Below the pieces are notes generated by a model, which ran no database searches, had not been told where the DNA came from, and worked only from the letters and a program-made list of their open reading frames with translations. From an uncultured Schlesneria sp. (GTDB taxonomy: Bacteria > Planctomycetota > Planctomycetia > Planctomycetales > Planctomycetaceae), in contig CAIMFH010000071.1 in assembly GCA_903840265.1 (NCBI GenBank), positions 1 through 43,401 of the forward strand: a stretch of DNA of 43,401 nucleotides, written 5' to 3'. The first letter of the stretch is position 1, and every line of letters starts with the position of its first letter. Position numbers and translations under genes: made by a program. Shown one piece after another: positions 4,717-14,612 of this stretch.

Positions 4717-7329
4717 GGCCACACTCAATTCGTTGGGCTCCATCCCGACCAACGCTTGAATCTTCCGAATCGTCTTCGGAATCGATGCGGACTGAACGAC
4801 CAGTACCTCACCTCGCCCCAAGTTATTCCAAGCCGTATCAACGGCCTGGCCCCAGTCATGGATTTCCAGGACTTCTCGCACTCGTTTGGCTTCGCTCATC
4901 CCGATTCGCAACTGCTGAATGACATCCCCGCGCGAGCGTCCGACGGGTTCGTCAATTTCACAGAGCACGACTCGATCAAAAGCATTACCCAACAATAAAC
5001 CCTGCCGTTGAATATCTGTATCGCGTCGATCTTCCTCGGCCGAATAAACAATGGACCGATGTCCCAGTGAAAAACCGTCTAATGCGTCGACAAGAGCCAC
5101 AAGTGATGATGGGTTGCGGCCATCGGTCAAAATCAACGTCTTATCGGCCGATTGCAACACATTGAATCGGGCCGGATTATCGATGAGATTTCCTTGAAAA
5201 GCTTGCAATCCGGCAGCCATGACTTTTGGCGAAATTCCCAAAGCCCAACAAGCGGCAACAACTGCCAGTACATTTTCGACCTGAAAGTTCACCCGTCCGC
5301 CATGCGTACAGGGGATGACATCCAGACTAATCACTTCCGATTCGGTGGCACCATCGCACAGCATGACTTTTCCGTCACGAGCGATGACGGCTCGCTTGCC
5401 CGCCAGTCGATGGTGCGCGATCACTTCGCTGGTTGGATCAGTCGAGAAGAAGGTGACTGCTCCGGCAGATAATGCCGCCATATCCACGACCAGCGGGTCG
5501 TTCGCATTCAGAACCGCGGTTCCGGTGGGCAGCACGACATCCACAGGTGTCCGCTTCACCTTAAACATGTCAGCGGGCGTGTGAATGTACGCTTTGCCGA
5601 GGTGATCGGCTTCGCCAATGTTGGTGACGATCGCCACATCGCATTTGTCGAATCCCAAACCTTCCCGCAGGATGCCTCCGCGGGCCACTTCGAAAACAGC
5701 GGCGTTGACCAGCGGATTGAGCAAGACGTTGCGAGCACTTCGCGGCCCGGCACAGTCGCCTTGTTCGATCACGCGACCATCAATCGAAACCCCGTCTGTG
5801 CAGGTCATGCCGACATGAAAACCAGCCGCTCGCAGGATCGAGTTGACGAGGCGCGTACACGTTGTCTTGCCGTTTGTCCCCGTCACACAAACCAGCGGAA
5901 TGCGACCATTGTCATTCAAGTCAGGGAACAAATGATTGACGATCGCCTCGCCCACAGGCCTGGGCTTGCCGGTGCGCGGCTTCAAATGCATCAGTAATCC
6001 AGGCCCGGCATTCACTTCGACAATCACCCCGCCCTGTTCTTCGAGCGGGCGGGAAATATCTTCGACCACCATATCGATCCCGGCGATATCCAAACCAACG
6101 ATCTGAGCCGCCATGACAGCGTGCTCGACAATCGTGGGATGCACCGAGTCCGTCACGTCTCGTGACAAATTGTCGTTGCGGCGGACAATCACCTTGGTGC
6201 CGTGGGGGGGAATCGACTCGGGCTTATAGCCTTGTCGTTCGATCTCGATCGTGGTCAGGGCGTCGACCAAGACTGTATTCAATGGCTGCGATTCGTCGTC
6301 ACCGCGCCGCGGATCTGAATTGATTTGCAGTTCGATCAGTTGGCGAACCGTATGCTGGCCGTCACCGACGACGCCGGCCGCGTCACCTGCCGCCGCTGCG
6401 ACTAACTTGTTTCCGACAACCAGCAACCGATGTTCGTTCCCACTGGCGAATCGCTCGACAATAACGCCGGAACCTTCTTTCAAGGCTTCGCTGTAGGCTG
6501 TGCGAATCTGGTATTCCTCGGTCAGATCCATGAAGACGCCGCGGCCGTGGTTGGCATCGACCGGCTTGATCACGATCGCCTTCTCAATTTCCTGAGCGGC
6601 CTGCCAGGCATCTTCAGGGCTGTCGACTTCTCGCCCTTCGGGAACGGGGATTCCCGCCGATTTCAGTAGCGTCTTCGTGAGCTGTTTGTCCTGGGCGATG
6701 GATTCGGCGATCGCGCTGGTGAAATCCGTTTCTGCCGTCCAGATCCGGCGCTGCTTGATCCCCTGACCCATCTGAACCAGGCTACCGGCATTCAACCGTC
6801 TGGTCGGGATATTGCGAGCTTTGGCCGCGTCGACGATGGCCGCCGTGCTAGGGCCCAAACAGACGCGGTCAGCGAGCTCGCGCAGTTGTTTCAGTTCGGC
6901 ATTGATATCGAATGGCAGGTCGTAGACGGCGGCCATCAGGAGCTCGCGAGCCTTTTCCAGGCAGGCTCGGCCGAGCGTTTCTTCTTGATAGCGGAAGACG
7001 ACCTTGTAAACCCCCTCTGTCGTCGTTTCGCGGGCGCGGCCGTAGCCAACCGGCGTTCCCGAGAGGGATTCCAGTTCGAGCGTCGTGTGTTCGAGCGTGT
7101 GGGCCAGGTAGGTTCCCCAGCGAAGTCGCTGAAAAAAACCGCCCCGCTCCCCCTCACTGCAACGATGCTCGATCATCGTGGGCAGCCAGGCCATCAAGCG
7201 ATCATTGAAGCCGGGAAAATCCTTTGAGGACGTATCTTTCAACGGTCCCAGATCCACCCACGCTTCAAGAACGGGGTGACGCGACCAGATGTTGGGACCG
7301 CGCAGGGCAAGAAGTTTTTGAATCTGCAT
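4714..7329 (-). CDS. cphA: Cyanophycin synthetase (CphA1-like, complete)
   Basis: Makes multi-L-arginyl-poly-L-aspartate from Asp, Arg and ATP in the cytoplasm. The 871-residue length is typical for the family. The N-terminal domain carries H-T-L-E-H at 77-81; in cyanobacterial CphA1 this region forms a cryptic metallo-hydrolase that cuts cyanophycin into primers. The ATP-grasp domain spans about 215-480 and adds Asp. The Mur-ligase domain, P-loop GTNGKTT at 484-490, adds Arg. The ATG at 7329 opens MQIQKLLALRGPNIW, the usual family start, with AGG about 10 bases upstream. The second synthetase copy lies 287 bases downstream on the same strand. No cyanophycinase or isoaspartyl dipeptidase is in the window, so degradation must be encoded elsewhere. 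Confidence 0.93.
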   Translation of the reverse strand: MQIQKLLALRGPNIWSRHPVLEAWVDLGPLKDTSSKDFPGFNDRLMAWLPTMIEHRCSEGERGGFFQRLRWGTYLAHTLEHTTLELESLSGTPVGYGRARETTTEGVYKVVFRYQEETLGRACLEKARELLMAAVYDLPFDINAELKQLRELADRVCLGPSTAAIVDAAKARNIPTRRLNAGSLVQMGQGIKQRRIWTAETDFTSAIAESIAQDKQLTKTLLKSAGIPVPEGREVDSPEDAWQAAQEIEKAIVIKPVDANHGRGVFMDLTEEYQIRTAYSEALKEGSGVIVERFASGNEHRLLVVGNKLVAAAAGDAAGVVGDGQHTVRQLIELQINSDPRRGDDESQPLNTVLVDALTTIEIERQGYKPESIPPHGTKVIVRRNDNLSRDVTDSVHPTIVEHAVMAAQIVGLDIAGIDMVVEDISRPLEEQGGVIVEVNAGPGLLMHLKPRTGKPRPVGEAIVNHLFPDLNDNGRIPLVCVTGTNGKTTCTRLVNSILRAAGFHVGMTCTDGVSIDGRVIEQGDCAGPRSARNVLLNPLVNAAVFEVARGGILREGLGFDKCDVAIVTNIGEADHLGKAYIHTPADMFKVKRTPVDVVLPTGTAVLNANDPLVVDMAALSAGAVTFFSTDPTSEVIAHHRLAGKRAVIARDGKVMLCDGATESEVISLDVIPCTHGGRVNFQVENVLAVVAACWALGISPKVMAAGLQAFQGNLIDNPARFNVLQSADKTLILTDGRNPSSLVALVDALDGFSLGHRSIVYSAEEDRRDTDIQRQGLLLGNAFDRVVLCEIDEPVGRSRGDVIQQLRIGMSEAKRVREVLEIHDWGQAVDTAWNNLGRGEVLVVQSASIPKTIRKIQALVGMEPNELSVA

Positions 7330-8178
7330 GGGCTGCTTACCTGAAACTCCCGAGGAATTGGCGAAGGAATTTCTGGAGGGTTTCGGATGTCTGAATTCCG
7401 GACATCATATCGGGAGGGGATCTGGTCAGGAGGCGGGTCGGCGTTTGCGAGCGAATCGCGATTCTGACGATCAGAATCGACGATTATTTCGGACAAGATC
7501 GCTTCGTCGCGGTTCCAAAAACCGCTCAGCGACCCCAGCCAACTCCATTTGACCAGTCGCCGCTTATTATTACGGCTGGCAATCAAGGTTTCCATGACGA
7601 AATCCGCATTGCCAGGGCGTTGGTCGAATGCTGTGGGCCGGCTGTCGGCAGAGTCGCATTGCAGAATTTGGACGGACACCCGAACTCCACACCACTGCAT
7701 ACGCCACAAGCTATTTATCAGCAATGAGTTGAGGCGATTATTATAGCCGGGGACGAGATCGGGAATCTCTGAACAACCCGGTGGCAGTTTTGGCCTGTTC
7801 GCAACCATTGAGGATCGGCTATTCGCGTCCGATTCACAAAGTGGGATTAAGACTCGGCGAAGATCTTCAACCAAGCGACCAGCCGACTTCGGAGTCATGG
7901 CGCCAAACGCCTTCGTGATCACCAACAGTCATATCGTGAAAACAGCGCGTCGAAACTTGTGATCTTGGAGGCCGCAATCCGCGTTCAAGGAGTGTCGGGC
8001 CGAGACCGGCTGGCTATCAAAATAAAGTTAGGAGACTCCGAACGCCTCTACCGCTCTGGATTCCCTGCGTAGTCGCCGGTAGATTGCCGACGTTGCCAGG
8101 CGGTCATTGCCGTTGGCGGCCTCGGCGAAATGAATTCGCTTTCAATGTGCACGAGACCAGAATAAGGAGATCCCTCGC
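7330..8178. other. 849-base intergenic region between divergent genes
   Basis: No supported gene. The longest frame (7239-7925, - strand) runs out of frame into cphA and has no recognisable domain. The region must hold the promoters of cphA (leftward) and of the gene at 8179 (rightward), but I find no confident promoter, operator or riboswitch. Confidence 0.5.
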
Positions 8179-8880
<702 letters not shown>

Positions 8881-9199
8881 TGCTGATAGCACTTCCGTGT
8901 CGCGTTGAAACATGGGTTAGACGAAGTGGGATTTCCGCTCGCGGGGTGCCACAGTGACGTGGTGATGCGCTCTAATCGCTGGCATTCGTCCAATTCGTAA
9001 CCACTTTGCCGTGCTTCGCTGCTGCGAATCACGGCTTTTTGCTTTCTGAACCAATTGAGAATCGTTGAACCAGAGCATCTCCGCCGCGGCATTTTTTCCT
9101 TTTTTCTCTGCAAGCGACAACAACTTGGAAAGCTTGATTGGCTAGCGCGGCTTACAATCTCGGCGATTCAATACGATTGCCCAATCATTGGAGTTGCAG
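8881..9199. other. 319-base intergenic region
   Basis: No gene supported. Frames on the - strand here have no start signal or domain. The GGAG of the downstream CLC gene sits at 9190-9193. A promoter for that gene is expected but not confidently seen. Confidence 0.4.
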
Positions 9200-11059
9200 A
9201 TGCCTTCGGAGTGGCGAAGTAGTCTTCGAAACATCCTCGTCTCACTCGATCTCAAGTCGTCCGGGAAATGGTTCGTCCTTTCCACGGTGATCGGCATCGT
9301 AGCGGGTCTGGGCGCGATTAGTTTTCAGGTCGCCAGTCAGACGGTGATGCACTTCACGCTCGCTCAAATCGCGGGATACACTCCACGCGAACCAGCTGGA
9401 GAACACTCCGTTTTTCAACATCAGGAAAGAGCACTTTCCCCGTGGCTGATCGTGGCGGTGATGGCCGGAGGTGGTCTCCTCTCCGGCGTGATTGTCTACA
9501 CGTTCGCACCGGAAGCGGAGGGTCACGGGACGGATGCGGCGATTGAGTCGTTTCATCAGAAGCGTGGATTTATTCGAGCGCGCATTCCCATCATTAAGAT
9601 GATTACTTCAGCAATTACCATTGGAACCGGTGGATCCGGGGGGCGTGAGGGGCCGATTGCGCAGATCGGGGCGGGATTCGGGTCATTCCTCGCGACTCAA
9701 TTGAAGCTGTCGGCGCGAGACAGGCGCATCATGCTGGCCGCCGGGATGGGTGCAGGAGTCGGCTCATTTTTCCGAGCTCCACTCGCGGGAGCCTTGTTCG
9801 CCGCGGAGATCCTTTACAGAGATGCTGACCTCGAGTCGGATGTGATCGTCCCCGCGGCGATCTCCTCAATCATCGGCTACAGCGTCTTCTCGATGTTTCT
9901 TCCGGCAGATCAACGGTTTGTTCCGCTGTTTGGCAGCCACCTGAATTACGCGGTGGCGTCACCAGCGGAACTGTTACCACTGACGGTCCTCGCCTTAATC
10001 TTGGTCTTGGTCGGAATTGTTTACATCAAACTCTTTTACGGAACCCACCATCAGTTCAAGAAGCTGCCGATTATTCCACACGTTCGTCCAATGATTGGAG
10101 CTGCGGCCGCGGGATGTTGTGGAATTGCCCTCTATTACTTCACCGGAAAAGATGAACGTGCCTTAGCGGTGCTCGCCACGGGGTATGGAACTCTACAGTC
10201 CGCCGTGGAAGATAGCCGAGGCATGGGAGTCTGGCTGCTGCTGGCGATCGCGCTGGTCAAGATTGTGACGACATCGCTGACGATTGGGTCTGGGGGATCA
10301 GGTGGCGTGTTTGGACCATCGATGGTGATTGGTGGTTGCGTCGGCGGTGCCGTGGGCACGTTCTTTCATGACCTCTGGCCTGAATTGGTACCAAGGCCAG
10401 AGATTTACGCGATCGTGGGAATGGCGGGATTCTTCGCTGGGTGTGCCCACGCGCCCATCTCGACGATCATCATGGTCTCTGAAATGACAGGCGACTACAA
10501 ACTGCTGCTGCCCACGATGTGGGTGTCGACATTGTGTTTCGTACTCGGCCGCCCCTGGTCGTTGTACGAGAAGCAGGTCAAATCGCGACTGGAATCGCCA
10601 GCTCATCGGGGAGATTTCCTGATCGACGTTCTGGAAGGAATCCGCGTTTCGGACGTGCCTCTCAAGACTCGGAAGTCAGTCAGCGAGTCTACGTCGCTGC
10701 ATGAAATCTTAAGTATGCTTCCAGAATCACACCACAATTACTTCCCCGTTGTTGATGCGCAGAATCGCCTGGTCGGGATCTTTTCCACGAACGATGTCCG
10801 ATCTTATCTGTATGACGAGGCTCTTTGGAAATTGGCGGTCGCCCGCGACATCATGACATCGAACATTATCTGCGTCGTTCCCGGTGACGACTTGAACACT
10901 GCCATGGAGCGCTTCACCGAGCTGAATCTTGATGAACTTCCTGTGGTGCATGAAGATGACTCCACAGCGCTGTTGGGAATGTTGAGAAGAAAAGATGCGA
11001 TCGGTGTCTACAACCGGCAACTGCTGGAGCGCAAGAAGCAAACGCAGGAACATGCCTGA
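9200..11059 (+). CDS. CLC-family chloride channel/transporter with CBS pair
   Basis: Moves chloride across the membrane. The 619-residue product has the CLC core and a C-terminal pair of CBS domains (about 480-610) that often bind adenine nucleotides. The filter motif G-R-E-G-P is present with gating Glu at 150, and the second filter motif G-V-F-G-P is at about 369-373. In the N-A-P-L-A-G-like stretch the sequence is A-A-E-I-L: where E. coli ClC-ec1 has Glu202-Glu203, this protein has Glu203 then Ile204, so the internal proton glutamate appears missing. That favours a channel over a 2Cl-/H+ antiporter (inference). The first filter serine region reads G-H-G-T-D rather than G-S-G-I-P. Start ATG 9200 is preferred over TTG 9188, because GGAG (9190-9193) overlaps the latter. 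Confidence 0.93.
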   Translation: MPSEWRSSLRNILVSLDLKSSGKWFVLSTVIGIVAGLGAISFQVASQTVMHFTLAQIAGYTPREPAGEHSVFQHQERALSPWLIVAVMAGGGLLSGVIVYTFAPEAEGHGTDAAIESFHQKRGFIRARIPIIKMITSAITIGTGGSGGREGPIAQIGAGFGSFLATQLKLSARDRRIMLAAGMGAGVGSFFRAPLAGALFAAEILYRDADLESDVIVPAAISSIIGYSVFSMFLPADQRFVPLFGSHLNYAVASPAELLPLTVLALILVLVGIVYIKLFYGTHHQFKKLPIIPHVRPMIGAAAAGCCGIALYYFTGKDERALAVLATGYGTLQSAVEDSRGMGVWLLLAIALVKIVTTSLTIGSGGSGGVFGPSMVIGGCVGGAVGTFFHDLWPELVPRPEIYAIVGMAGFFAGCAHAPISTIIMVSEMTGDYKLLLPTMWVSTLCFVLGRPWSLYEKQVKSRLESPAHRGDFLIDVLEGIRVSDVPLKTRKSVSESTSLHEILSMLPESHHNYFPVVDAQNRLVGIFSTNDVRSYLYDEALWKLAVARDIMTSNIICVVPGDDLNTAMERFTELNLDELPVVHEDDSTALLGMLRRKDAIGVYNRQLLERKKQTQEHA

Positions 11060-11265
11060 ATGTATTGGCCTCTCACTTTTCCGACCCTGCGCTGTCGCAC
11101 ACCATGATCTTCTGATCGTGACTGTCGGCATCGCGCTGACCGGCGTCAGTTCGAGTGGATTCCACGTGATCTTGCCGAAGGTCAAAATCGGACTTCCGCT
11201 TCAACACCACACTGCTCTACAATCAAGCAGACTCTGATGCGATGATTGGCCTGTGGGGTTTCGCG

Positions 11266-14200
11266 ATGCAGCGCACTGTGGTGTGGTTATTTTCAATCTG
11301 CCTGCTCGGGACAGCCCAGTCAGTCGTCGCTGCAGAACCTTCCGATGCGGCGTTCTTTGAGACGAAGGTCCGACCGCTGCTGATCGCGAAGTGCCAGGAA
11401 TGCCACGCGGGCGATAAGGCGAAGGCGGGACTTCGACTCGATTCGCGCGAGGCAATTCTGGCGGGGGGCGAAAGTGGTATCGCGGCCGTTGCCGGGAAAC
11501 CGGACGAGTCACTGCTGATCGAAGTCATCGGCTATCGCAACGCGTTGCAGATGCCGCCGAAAGCCAAACTGCCGGACGCCGAGATCGCGATACTGACTGA
11601 CTGGGTCCGTCGCGGCCTCCCCTGGCCCAATTCCAAATCGACCGTCGCCGCGCCGCCGGCCAAGATGACCTCGACTGACTTCTCCGAAGAACAGAAATCG
11701 TTCTGGGCATTTCAGCGAGTCAAACACGACCTGCCGCCACCTGTCAAAAACGAAGCTTGGATTCGCAGCCCCATCGACCAGTACATTCTGGCTGACCTTG
11801 AAGCCCAGGGACTGACCCCCGCCCGTGAAGCCGACAAGCGAACATTGATTCGCCGCGTCACTCTCGATTTGAACGGACTGCCGCCGACTCCCGATGAGGT
11901 TGCAGACTTCATGTCCGAGACGGCATCCGATGCATTGGAACGGCTGATCGACCGGTTGCTCGCCTCGCCAAGATACGGCGAGCGGTGGGCCAGGCACTGG
12001 CTCGATGTCGCTCGCTATGCCGATTCAAATGGGTTGGACGAAAACCTCGCTTACGCCACGGCATTTCGCTTTCGGGATTACGTCGTCAAGGCCTTCCGCG
12101 AAGACAAACCCTACGATCACTTCTTGATCGAGCAGATCGCGGGTGACCTGTTGCCCGTGGAGAGTCAGCAAGAACTCAATCCTTCACCAGACGCGTTTGA
12201 TGGCCTCGTCGCCACGGGCTTCCTGTGCCTGGGCGCAAAAATGCTGGCCGAAGATGATCCAGTGAAAATGCAGATGGACATCATCGACGAACAAGTCGAT
12301 ACCGTCGCGCGCGCTGTGATGGGGCTGACGATGGGTTGCGCTCGTTGCCACGATCACAAGTTCGATCCGATCACAGCCGAAGACTACTACGGGCTTGCCG
12401 GTATCTTCAAAAGCACGCAGACCATGGACACGTTCTCGGTCGTCGCACGCTGGCACGAACGGCCCTTGGCGACGACGCAACAGTTGCAACAACGCGACGA
12501 GCGACAGCAGTTGGCCACGACTCAAAAACAATTCGTGGAGCAGTTGAAGGCCGATGTAATGGAAGCCATCCTCAGCGAAGCCCGTCGACATCCCGGTGCC
12601 TACCTCCTGGCGGCGACTCGCGAATTTGAGCTGGCGGATCAGCTGAAGAGAGCCAAGCCGCGCGGCAACGAACCGAATCTGCGCGAGCTAGCCGGGGTGA
12701 TTTTAATCGAAGCGGAAGATTACGCCCGCGGTAACGTTCTGAATGAGCGATCGAACTATGGCAAAGACATCGGCGTCCTGGTCAATCGCGGTGAAGCCCC
12801 CAATTTCACGGAATACGACCTCAATCTTGAGAAGGCGATAACCTGCCAGTTTGAACTGAGGTATGCGGCTGCCGCATCCAGGCCGGTGAAGGTGTTGGTC
12901 AACGGCCATCTGATGAAGACTGATGCGGCCAACAAGGTCACGGGGTCGTGGACACCCGAATCGCAGACCTGGTTTGTCGAAGGCTTCGTGACGCTGATCG
13001 CCGGTCGTAACACCGTCCGCTTAGAGCAGCCGCAGGCGTTTCCTCACATCGATAAGTTGTTGCTGACGCCTGTCGACGCTGCGGCAGTCCCAGGTGATCG
13101 GACTGCTGATTCGAAGCTGATCCCTTCTCTGGTCCAACAGTGGGCAAAAACACTCGAAGCATCGCGGTCCACTCCACAATCGATCCTCACCGCGTGGCAC
13201 CAATTTATCGCGAATAGGAGTCTGGTTGCGGATTCGTCGACGCCCCAAAACGGCGTCGCCCGCTTGCTGGCAGACGCTCAGCCAACGTCGCTTGTCGAGT
13301 TAGCGAATCGCTACGAGAAGCTCTTCGTCGAAGCTCAACAGGCCTGGCTGAATTTGAAGGCTACGCCGGAAGGCAAAGATGCTCAAGCATTGCCGGATCC
13401 TGTCCTGGAGGCGTTTCGATCGCTGCTGCAGGATCCGCAAGGTCCGTTTGCGGTCCCGGCTGATATTGAAACGGCATTCTCGCCAGAGACAGTTGGTCAA
13501 CTCAAAGCGGGACGCGGAGAGTTATCACGGCGCGAGGCCGCTGTCCCCAAGTTCGTCGAAACGATGTCCGTCGTCGACTCAACTCCAGAGAATTTGAAGA
13601 TTCATCTGCGCGGCAGCCATCTGACGCTGGGCCGTGAAGTCCCCCGGCAGTTGCCACGCATCCTCGCGGGCGAAGAGCCACGCACGTTGACAGAAGGAAG
13701 CGGACGCCTGCAGTTCGCCCGCTGGTTGGCCGACCGCGATCATCCTTTAACAAGCCGAGTGATGGTTAATCGGAACTGGCAATGGCATTTCGGTCATGGA
13801 CTGGTTCGATCACCTGACAACTTCGGACGACTGGGCGAGCGGCCATCGCATCCCGCACTGCTGGATTGGCTGGCCAGCGAGTTCTCCGGAAACGCGAACA
13901 CCACTGAAGGTCAGGCCTGGAGCATCAAGGCCATGCACCGTCGCGTTGTCGCGTCGTCCGCCTACCGACAAAGCACCGAATTCGATCCGAATGCCGCGCT
14001 CAAAGATCCCGAGAACCGGTTGTTGTGGCGTTTTCATCGACTGCGGATGGATGTCGAAGTTTTGCGAGATTCGCTGCTGGCAATCAGCGAACAACTGGAC
14101 GAGACCCCCGGCGGAACTTTGTTGCCGACCGCGAATCGAGCTTACGTCACCAGCACAGAGAACAAGAACCCCGCGATCTATGGCAGCCATCGTCGTTCGA

Positions 14201-14601
14201 TCTATCTTCCGGTCGTTCGCTCGGCCTTGTTTCAACTGTTCACCGCATTTGATTTCGCCGATCCCAGCACCTTGGCGGGACAACGCGATCAGACGACGGT
14301 CGCTCCGCAAGCACTCTTCATGATGAACAGCGAGTTCGTGCTGGAGCAGTCACGCCTCATCGCCCAACGATTGCTGCAACGAGCTGATCTGGACCAACCG
14401 GCGCGGCTGCGACAACTGTATCAGTTGGCCTACAGCCGCGATCCGTCCGAAGGCGAAGTCAGTCGAGCCGCTGGGTACATCGATCGCGTTCGTGGTGCCA
14501 TGGGTCAGGCTGGCATCGTTGAATCGGATCTCGACCTGCGATCATGGACCAGCCTCAGCCGGGCTGTGCTGTCAGCGAACGAATTCATCTACGTCGAATA
14601 G
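11266..14601 (+). CDS. Planctomycete c-type cytochrome, PSCyt1-PSCyt2(DUF1549)-PSD1(DUF1553)
   Basis: Secreted or periplasmic haem protein of a family greatly expanded in planctomycetes; its exact role is unknown, though such genes pair with DUF1501 genes and are often linked to polysaccharide use. The 1111-residue product has a signal peptide (about 1-23), a PSCyt1 haem site CQECH (43-47), DUF1549 with a second C-x-x-C-H, CARCH (358-362), then a beta-rich segment (about 476-605) starting I-E-A-E-D-Y that resembles a CBM6-like carbohydrate-binding module, then DUF1553 to the end. Start 11266 puts the signal peptide at the N-terminus; 11242 is an alternative. The DUF1501 gene begins 11 bases downstream, so the two are one operon. 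Confidence 0.93.
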   Translation: MQRTVVWLFSICLLGTAQSVVAAEPSDAAFFETKVRPLLIAKCQECHAGDKAKAGLRLDSREAILAGGESGIAAVAGKPDESLLIEVIGYRNALQMPPKAKLPDAEIAILTDWVRRGLPWPNSKSTVAAPPAKMTSTDFSEEQKSFWAFQRVKHDLPPPVKNEAWIRSPIDQYILADLEAQGLTPAREADKRTLIRRVTLDLNGLPPTPDEVADFMSETASDALERLIDRLLASPRYGERWARHWLDVARYADSNGLDENLAYATAFRFRDYVVKAFREDKPYDHFLIEQIAGDLLPVESQQELNPSPDAFDGLVATGFLCLGAKMLAEDDPVKMQMDIIDEQVDTVARAVMGLTMGCARCHDHKFDPITAEDYYGLAGIFKSTQTMDTFSVVARWHERPLATTQQLQQRDERQQLATTQKQFVEQLKADVMEAILSEARRHPGAYLLAATREFELADQLKRAKPRGNEPNLRELAGVILIEAEDYARGNVLNERSNYGKDIGVLVNRGEAPNFTEYDLNLEKAITCQFELRYAAAASRPVKVLVNGHLMKTDAANKVTGSWTPESQTWFVEGFVTLIAGRNTVRLEQPQAFPHIDKLLLTPVDAAAVPGDRTADSKLIPSLVQQWAKTLEASRSTPQSILTAWHQFIANRSLVADSSTPQNGVARLLADAQPTSLVELANRYEKLFVEAQQAWLNLKATPEGKDAQALPDPVLEAFRSLLQDPQGPFAVPADIETAFSPETVGQLKAGRGELSRREAAVPKFVETMSVVDSTPENLKIHLRGSHLTLGREVPRQLPRILAGEEPRTLTEGSGRLQFARWLADRDHPLTSRVMVNRNWQWHFGHGLVRSPDNFGRLGERPSHPALLDWLASEFSGNANTTEGQAWSIKAMHRRVVASSAYRQSTEFDPNAALKDPENRLLWRFHRLRMDVEVLRDSLLAISEQLDETPGGTLLPTANRAYVTSTENKNPAIYGSHRRSIYLPVVRSALFQLFTAFDFADPSTLAGQRDQTTVAPQALFMMNSEFVLEQSRLIAQRLLQRADLDQPARLRQLYQLAYSRDPSEGEVSRAAGYIDRVRGAMGQAGIVESDLDLRSWTSLSRAVLSANEFIYVE

Positions 14602-14612
14602 GGGCTGCCAGC

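Noticed and set aside
1802-7329. The two synthetase genes as murC-F type peptidoglycan ligases
   Set aside because: The N-terminal R-G-P-N-I-W motif, the ATP-grasp domain and the length near 870 fit cyanophycin synthetase, not Mur ligases of about 450 residues.
7239-7925. 228-residue - strand frame upstream of cphA
   Set aside because: It overlaps the start of cphA out of frame, has no Shine-Dalgarno and no recognisable fold.
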